Shown here piece by piece: positions 57,438 through 64,000 of a stretch of DNA of 64,000 nucleotides. Position 1 is the stretch's first letter. Every line of letters begins with the position of its first letter. The notes below the pieces were generated by a model. The model did no database searches. It worked only from the letters and a program-made list of their open reading frames with translations, and was not told the DNA's origin. Source of the stretch: Heloderma charlesbogerti. Its lineage: Eukaryota; Chordata; Lepidosauria; Squamata; Helodermatidae. The stretch is taken from the NCBI GenBank assembly GCA_026122225.1, contig JANEZZ010001570.1, positions 4,216,001 to 4,280,000 on the forward strand, written 5' to 3'. Made by a program: the position numbers and the translations under genes.

Positions 57438-57881
57438 GGGTGCAACCCTATGGCTGCTGGACAGCATCTAGATGGCCATGAGATTTTTTGGTTTCTTGGA
57501 ACCAAGCTCGGAGCCAGTGCTCTGAGCTCAGTCCCCAGAAATCTGACTCCCTGCCTCCTCCCCAGCCACCTTGTAGGAGGCGTGGTTCATCCCCAGCTCC
57601 ATGTTCTAAAGAGCAGCGTGGAGCAGGGGAAAAGGGGCATTCCTGGGGGCAGGGAGGGGACCGTGGAAGTGCCAGTACGATGCTTCCTATGCACTGTCCG
57701 GCCTCTCCCCCTGCACTCTGAGGCACCCGGGTTATAGAGCAAAACCCGGCCATCTAGCCACAACTGCAGGGCAGCTGGAGTGCAGAGGAGAAGATCCCAT
57801 CCACTCTCCACCCGCCCTGCATTGGATAGTCGTCCGCCTCCAAGTTCGGAGGCAGCCAACTATCCCCATAGGATTGCACCC
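57438..57881 (+). mobile_element. Harbinger-like GC-rich MITE, 444 bp, with TTA TSD
   Basis: GGGTGCAACCCTATGGCTGC to TAGGATTGCACCC, flanked by TTA on both sides (57435-57437, 57882-57884). This copy shows the family boundary and duplication best. Interior shared with 14410, 38079, 23002. Overlapping frames on both strands are GC-driven. Confidence 0.85.
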
Positions 57882-57885
57882 TTAG

Positions 57886-58070
57886 TTGCACTGTATTCCC
57901 ATTGCAATCAGTGGGACTTCAGTCATGACTAACTTGTTCTGTTGATTTAAATGGGACCAAAGTCCAATGACCTTCAGTTTCAACCCTACACACACTTACT
58001 TGGGGTAAGTGTCATTGACTTCAATGGACCTTCTACTGAGTAGGTATGCATAAGATTGCACTGTTAGTCT
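57886..58070. mobile_element. Palindromic MITE(s), 'ACTTACTTGGGG' family
   Basis: CACACACTTACTTGGGGTAA, GTCATTGACTTCAATGGACC and GGTATGCATAAGATTGCACT belong to the short MITE seen at 39385. The first half (57886-57990) may be a copy of the 23524 family (CAATCAGTGGGACTTCAG ... AATGGGACCAAAGTCC). Confidence 0.6.
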
Positions 58071-58226
58071 TTCTGCTACTGCAAATGAGACAACTTAGGT
58101 TTTAGGTTTCTGACATAATTTTCATAACTATGTTCATAATTTTTTTAAGTCAACTATGCATGGGCTTCCTAAGGGCTGATTCATACTTTAGTTGTGGCAC
58201 TTTGGTAATAAAATATCCAAGTTTAA

Positions 58227-58364
58227 GGGTGCAATCCTATGCATGTGTAGACAGAAAAAAAAGTCTTACAACTCCCAGCATTCCCCAGGTAGCATAGCTG
58301 GCTGCAGAATGCTGGGAGTTGTAGGACTTTTTTTTCTTCCTGCACATGCACAGGATTGCACTCC
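58227..58364. mobile_element. Palindromic foldback MITE, diverged sister of 16714
   Basis: GGGTGCAATCCTATGCATG, GTAGACAGAAAA, CTTACAACTCCCAGCATTCC match the perfect palindrome at 16714, with the right arm AATGCTGGGAGTTGTAGGAC, TGCACATGCACAGGATTGCA. Arms have several mismatches. Flanks TAA and AAA differ at one position. Confidence 0.85.
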
Positions 58365-60335
58365 AAATTGCAAAAGAACATGCATGATGACATCCATTTT
58401 GAATGGAATGCACAAAATGGCTGGGATTTCCTGTAATAAAATGGGAACCTCTCTTGATTACTTTTAGTTAAAAGTGCATGTGCCTTCTACAAATGGCAGC
58501 ACTTGCATCTACTTCTTCACTTAAACTTTGGCATGTTTTAAAGAAGAGGTTCCTTCTTTTATTTTTTGTGGAAATGAAAGTGAATTAATTTACTAAAATA
58601 AAGTGGGGGGGTTGGTGTTATTATTATTTTTTTTTTTACCACAACTTAGTCTTGAAATGGTGAATGATGAAACTGAAATGGTCCATGGGATACTCTGCGC
58701 TCTAACCTCTATGGTAGTGGCAAAGCACAAGCAGGAAACTTGCTCTTGCTTAAGTCAGATAGCAAAGCAGACAACAGGAAAGATAGCGCATCAACCGGTG
58801 ATGGAGAGAGGAACATAGAATTGGACAATCAGACAGTGATTGACTCTGGAAGGGGCACTTAAATAATCACACTATTAATATCATGTGTAGTTAGACCCTT
58901 TGTTCAAAAAATAAGAGCAAGGAAGTAATGGCCTAGGTGGACTAGATGCATCTTTGACCAATTGGCAACAAGAAGCATGGGGTATAGTAAGCTTTCAATA
59001 CAAAAATTTCTAAGGAAGGCTTAGGTTCTACTTAATACAGATACAGGGTGGCCATGTGACCTCATTTACAGAGGACAGCTCTCTACTTAAAGGGACTGTC
59101 CCCTAGTTTGAAGTTGTCCGAAGGGCTGTCCAGAGCAAGTCTGGTTTAAAGATAAGAACCATCAGAGGCAATAATTGGGCCTTGAAGTTGCCCATCAACA
59201 GCACCTGGACAGCAAACTGAACAGGGAGGCACACAGGTCACCTGGTTAGCCTTTGACACTATGGTGAGATGTTCTGTATGTCTATTTAAATTATAACCAT
59301 TATTTCCAAATTTGCATCTATACATATAAATTGACACATACAGATTCTATGTAGATCAGTGTATTCTTTTGTCCTCTTTGTTTTGGGTGCAGGAAAAGAT
59401 GCATTTCCTCTTTTTTGATGATTCATAAGTGGCCACCCTACATAAACATGAATCAAACTTAATGGAAAGTATGAATGAAGAGTGGTTTGCCACAATGATA
59501 GTCTTTCATTTGAGGTGGTGCAAAGCTCCACCTCATGCCATTCTATTTAGCATAAGAGAATCATCAAATGACATCTGGAACAAAGACTGAACTTGAAAAT
59601 GTAGAAACTGATTAGCTAATGGAGAAGAGAAACAAGAGATAAAAGAGAAATTATCTATATAATTTAAAAAAGTACTGGATAGAAATAACTTGCAAAAGCA
59701 GTGCAATAATTAAGAGCAACTCACAACAATAAAAAAGAGATTATGAAGGGAATTAATTCACAAATTAACTTTAGGGAGACTGGTTTGTGATGGTGCTGTC
59801 CAAAGCAGGCACTTCTAATGTATGTAGGGTATGGCTTATGACACATAACCCAAATCTGCAGACTTTAATTAGCGTGGAAGTTGTATTATGCACAGTTATC
59901 CCCATCTGCTAGCAATTAATAAGTGATAATGTGAGTTGCCTGATTTCAGATGTTTTGTAAAAATAGGTGATACATTAACTATGTTATGATTCAGTTGAAG
60001 CCAAAATTCCTTCATGTGTTGGCTGTTAAGAAATATAATAACATGTCAAAAATGATAATCACAGAAATGTTCACGACCAAATTATTACAAATAAGTGTGT
60101 AAAAACATCCACTTTTTATAACCATGCCAGCAGGGAATGGTTATGCAGTCACAGTGCTGAAAGTGCAAACTTGCCATTATCAGAATAACCTGAAGCTACA
60201 TACTGTTTACACAGGATGAGAGTCAATACAACTTTGGTTTTTAAGTAACTAGAATACAAACAGTGGCCTTTAACTTATGTCTCTTGCACAGGTAAACCAT
60301 TAGGTTTATAAGAAGTCTATTATTTGTTCTGACTC
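58365..60335. other. Unclassified stretch of 2 kb
   Basis: AT-rich. Several short frames but no recognisable exon or repeat. Confidence 0.4.
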
Positions 60336-60336
60336 A

Positions 60337-60370
60337 AGAGGGTTTATATATGAAACTATATAAACCCTCT
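60337..60370. repeat. 14-bp perfect inverted repeat, 6-nt loop
   Basis: AGAGGGTTTATATA (60337-60350) and TATATAAACCCTCT (60357-60370) are perfect complements with loop TGAAAC; one more A-T pair extends it. Not part of a recognised transposon. Confidence 0.85.
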
Positions 60371-60427
60371 TTAGTTCAAGCAAATATCTAACATTTGAAC
60401 AGCCACAAATCCCAGCCTCCCTTTTGC

Positions 60428-61018
60428 TGTGGGTAACAGGTCCCTTGGTCCTCTCCGTTCGCAATCACGTACTCCAAGGCACCAGGCTTCAGGCTCACTA
60501 CTTTATTAGTTAGCTACCAGGGTCCTTACAAACGCAAAACCTTGGAGACTGTCAGACTACTAAGGAAAACAGCTACTGCACATAATTATGAATATCAATA
60601 GAAGAGCCAAGTGGGAATCAGAGACGTTGCCTGCAGTTTGAACAAGGACTTGCCAGCCAGAATAACTTAGGGAGGAATGCCCCTCCCTTATGGTTGTGCC
60701 CCCCTGTGTAAGCTATCATGCATAGCCAACTGGGTGGAACATCTGAGCTCCGCCTCTAACTTTTCCCACTTCGCTCTCCACCAGACTCTAGCATCCCTCA
60801 GGTCACACCCCGCACTCTCCTCCTCCTCTGAGAACTGGGTTCTCACGGGGGAGGAAAGCAGGGGGGCTTCAGGTCAAGCCATCTGCAAGCCAAGTTCCTG
60901 AGAAGAATGCCTATCCATATCTGAGCTCACTAGGGAAGAAACCTCCCCCAGTTCTGGCTGTTCCCAATCTGAATCTGAAATGCTAACTATCTCCTCATGC
61001 TCAGAATCATTCCTGACA
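60428..61018 (-). mobile_element. Possible solo LTR, about 590 bp
   Basis: The right end CATTCCTGACA matches the TGTCAGG terminus of the LTR at 43120, and an AATAAAG on the minus strand (60501 region) lies about 75 bp from the left end, as there. The left boundary TGTGGGTAAC is only a guess. Interior C/T-rich DNA is not clearly alignable by eye with the first LTR. No target duplication found. Confidence 0.35.
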
Positions 61019-61764
61019 TCTGGTTTGATTCAGCTTCCATGAGAAGATCAGTAGTTTCCATTTTGAAGTTGACTGGATTAGAACTATTTGGCATAATCAA
61101 TGAGAATTTTTGCCATTGATTTGTGTCAAATGAATACTGCACCTGTGCCTTCAGTAGGCGCAATGAGATGTTTCAAGCATAAGTACAATCACAACATCCA
61201 TGTATTACTTACTGTCTGTGGAAACTGGTAAAGATTTTTAAAAGATGAGTATCTACATTCTCTGAATACACTAATGCTGTTCCTATGCATGGGCAAAGAA
61301 GTAAGGGGCAAAGTTGTAGGAGATTTAATTAATCTCAATGTTTAACTGATAGGGAAGCTAACTTATGAAAACATAGGGGTCATCCAGTCAGCAATTTCTT
61401 TTTTTGTATGGCCAGCTATAGAAAATCATGCAATTGCCATGTCCTTCTGTCACATGTTCCTGTTTGCACCTTCACATCCTGGGTTATTTTCAGGTAACAT
61501 CTTGTACTTCATTACATTATTTTGTCTGATTGATCTTGACAGAGGTCTCACATCATCTCTCTTCCTGGCAGTTGTTGCATCTCCCCTCCTTCATTATTTG
61601 GACCTTTCCCCCACTTCTCTTTCTCACTTTCTCAGAAAAAAAAAGTAGTAAAAAAGCTTGCATTCTATCAGTATGGATCTATGTTACTTGCTGCAACTAG
61701 AAATGCCCCCTGCCCTAAACGTAAGTCTGGAGAACCAAGAGAACTACCACAACCCAACATTAAA
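61019..61764. other. Unclassified stretch
   Basis: No family recognised; T/C-rich near 61540-61640. Confidence 0.4.
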
Positions 61765-61925
61765 TATGAGTCCATCTAGCTCAGAATTGTCTGCATTTGA
61801 CTAGTAGCACCCCTCTGAGGTTTTAGAAAGGAATCTTTATCTGGAGATGCCAGGGACTGAACATAGGGGCTTCTGCACATGAAGGATCTGCGCTTCCACT
61901 GAGCCATATGGCCCCTTGGCTTGGT
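61765..61925 (-). mobile_element. tRNA-derived SINE without MITE
   Basis: On the minus strand: A-box-like ATGGCTCAGTGGAAG, B-box-like TGTTCAGTCCCTGG, then the body CATCTCCAGATAAAGATTCC, and the ATTCTGAGCTAGATGGACTC segment. Continuous through the site where the MITE sits in the copies at 3483, 5082 and 9553. Decayed, not a tRNA gene. Confidence 0.8.
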
Positions 61926-63739
61926 CAGTGTTGGAGTGCTAGCCTCTACAGGTAAACTTCCTGACACCAAGTGAAGACTGAGAGGTGCATTGTCACTTTT
62001 TTAGATGTTTCTAGTGATCAGAATTCATCTACCTTCTTGGCTTGTGAGAAGGACATCTCTATTTCTAGATATAATTTATCTTGTGTTATCACCTCTAGCA
62101 CCAAATGCCACTGGTTTATTTACACGGGCTAATGTCCGTCTGTCCTCTTCCTCCCTGTTAACTCAGACCCTATACAGGTTTACATCACAGGGACATTTTA
62201 ATAGAGGTGTCTTCTCAGAGCCAATCAGCACAGGAAATACTGTGTCAGATTTCAGAGGTTAAAACATGACTGGAAAACATTACAGCCCCCATTTCCTTAG
62301 ATTCCGATTACATGTGTCCCTTAGATGTGGAACCAGAAAGGAAGTGTGAAAGGAAATTCTTTGTCTACAAGTTTATTATATGTTGTCACAAAGGAAAAGT
62401 TAACTATGGCAACAATTTCCCTCTTGCCCCCTCCCTCTCACACATACACTTAGAAAAGCCTTGCTACATGTAACAATATTTAAACAGCTGGATGGTACTG
62501 GTTGAGCAGAGTTTCCACTTACCTAGTATATTTATTCAATGCCCGATTGACAGTCAAATAGAGGGGAAAAGTTGCCAACTATATCTTCTATCTTCTGGTT
62601 TTAAAATTAAATTTCCATGGATGTTTTGGTACTGCGAAGCATTGCTTTTATAGCACCCAGTAGGAGAGAGTTCCAAGCCTTATCCAAATAGAAGAGAACT
62701 TCAAGGAATGTTTTCAAAGCCATGGCCACTCAGTCAAAGGAGTTTACTTGGTTGACAGCAGAGACACTGACCATGACCAAAAGCCCTGTGTATGCACATG
62801 ATTCCTAGGTGCCTGCTATGGTAGAGAGAGCATGGTTTTACGAGTCATTCCTAAAGGCCATCTGTAACATATGCCTGTTATGTTGATGTATGTGTTGGCA
62901 TTGTTAAAGGTGACCCAGGTAAGTTAAGGTTAATAGAGTATAAGAGAGTGAATGAAAGGTGGGAGGGGCTTGTGCATGTGTGTGTGTGTGTGTGTGTGAG
63001 GATTTTGAGGTTATAAAAGGAATGAACTGACAGAAGTCTGATAGAGCCTTAGGGATTGAGGAAGCTACATCTGGTTAGTGGGGTTTGGGGATTAGGATTT
63101 AGAAGGGGTACAGTAGGTCAGTTAGGACCAAGCATAGATTGATTAATAATAATATATAAATTTTCTTGTATTAAATAAATTTGCATTTGTTTGTTTTTAA
63201 TAAAAAATCCCACATGTTTGTTTGGCTTATTGCGCTACCATTAGAAAAATCTATTACCTTATTACTTCTCCTGTATTGGGTTGAGGGAACCAGTTAGGCA
63301 TATTGGGTGTCTCTTTAACCCAGAGAGTAAAAGGGGCTGAAGCTGTGTGTTTCAGTGAGGACAACTGACCCAGCAGAGGCAGATGTCATGAGGGGGTTTT
63401 CTTCTCAGCTTCATTAGGGAAAAGCTGGAGAAGGTACAACCCAGGGCAGGAACGTCACACAATCCTTAGCCTTTTTCGCCTGTGGCAAAAAGGCTAAGCC
63501 CTCTCCCAACTAGAGTCCTCCACCATGCCACACTAGCCTGCCTGCCTCCACTGGTGTTGGGGAAAAGGGGTCAAGCATCTCCATAATGGCACTGGGTACA
63601 TGCATTGAATGCAGGCTTCCTAGACCAGTTGTGCTAGAGCTACACCAGCTTGGAACCCTGTATGAGATATGCATGGGCCCACCCTATTGGAGGAATTCCT
63701 TTTGATCACTGCTGGTAGAAGCCAGACCTGATGACCAGT
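61926..63739. other. Unclassified stretch of 1.8 kb
   Basis: (TG)n at about 62974-62998. No other family or exon recognised. Confidence 0.4.
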
Positions 63740-63835
63740 GGTTAGATCAGCCTTTCCATTCCTGGAAATGTATGGGCTTCAACTTCTGTTATTCCCAGAC
63801 AGTATGGGCACCAGGTTGGGGAAGGCTGGGTTGGA
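63740..63835. mobile_element. hAT-like MITE, decayed copy
   Basis: ATCAGCCTTTCCATTCC and CACCAGGTTGGGGAAGGCTG are the ends; the centre is shortened. Same family as 3551 and 44018. Confidence 0.6.
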
Positions 63836-63917
63836 CTGGCCATTTTACTGATCCATTGATTGATCAATTATTGTCAAATAGTTGTAAAGTGATAATAATG
63901 CTTAGTAATGATACAAT

Positions 63918-64000
63918 TTCCAGGAGTGTAGCTGTATTAGTCTGTTACAGCAAAAACAATGAGTCTTGTGGCACCTTAAAGACAAACAAGTTATCATGGT
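63918..64000 (+). repeat. 'GAGTCTTGTGGCACCTTAAAG' repeat, runs off window
   Basis: GTAGCTGTATTAGTCTGTTA, GAGTCTTGTGGCACCTTAAA, GACAAACAAGTT: start of a widespread reptile repeat (fragments at 18955 and 53862). The window ends inside it. Confidence 0.7.

Noticed and set aside
61855..61920. tRNA-like boxes
   Set aside because: A and B boxes belong to a SINE head; the cloverleaf is incomplete and mutated.
1..64000. CRISPR array, operons or prokaryotic genes
   Set aside because: No regular repeat-spacer pattern; the DNA is a vertebrate repeat landscape.

Overview
The window looks like intergenic or deep-intronic DNA of a squamate reptile, most likely a lizard. The evidence is its repeat content: three BovB (RTE-clade) LINE copies ending in ACAAC repeats, CR1 and L2 LINE 3' ends, MIR-like CORE-SINEs, a tRNA-derived SINE, many short palindromic DNA transposons and abundant CA/GT microsatellites. 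Species-level placement is not possible from the sequence alone. I see no host protein-coding exon, functional tRNA, CRISPR array or bacterial-type gene. The coding remains I recognise belong to retrotransposons.

Layout. 0-10 kb: old L2 pieces and three copies of a tRNA-type SINE that carry a hAT-like MITE at the same internal position. 10.9-13.6 kb: a 5'-truncated but nearly intact BovB (8-bp target duplication, one premature stop). 14.4-16.9 kb: a CpG-rich Harbinger-like MITE, a CR1-like repeat split by a MITE, and a perfect 66-bp-arm palindrome. 17-22.6 kb: mostly unclassified unique DNA. 23-25 kb: another Harbinger-like MITE and a hAT element built from nested palindromes. 27-31 kb: L2, CORE-SINEs, a 5S rRNA/CR1 chimera and CTCF-like motifs. 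32.5-33.1 kb: a short BovB 3' end. 35.1-37.3 kb and 42.3-43.8 kb: two large hAT-type elements with perfect 8-bp target duplications, the second holding a probable solo LTR. 46-49.8 kb: L2 ends, one split by a hAT element. 49.8-53.8 kb: a full-length, dead BovB with a 12-bp target duplication, interrupted by an 855-bp hAT element that contains a 477-bp palindrome made of smaller palindromes. 54.7-64 kb: CR1, further MITEs, a second possible LTR and unclassified DNA.

How the parts relate. The five TAGGG-ended hAT elements share ends but have unrelated interiors of very different length (417 to 2173 bp), which suggests one transposase in trans moving diverse cargo. A second group ending in GGGYGCAAYCC with 3-bp target duplications includes 0.44-kb GC-rich MITEs and short foldback palindromes. 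The nesting (L2 or BovB older, hAT younger) gives a relative chronology. The strongest candidates for an undescribed phenomenon are the palindrome-of-palindromes at 51.8-52.3 kb, its sequence-unrelated analogue at 24.5-25.0 kb, and the perfect palindrome at 16.7-16.8 kb.
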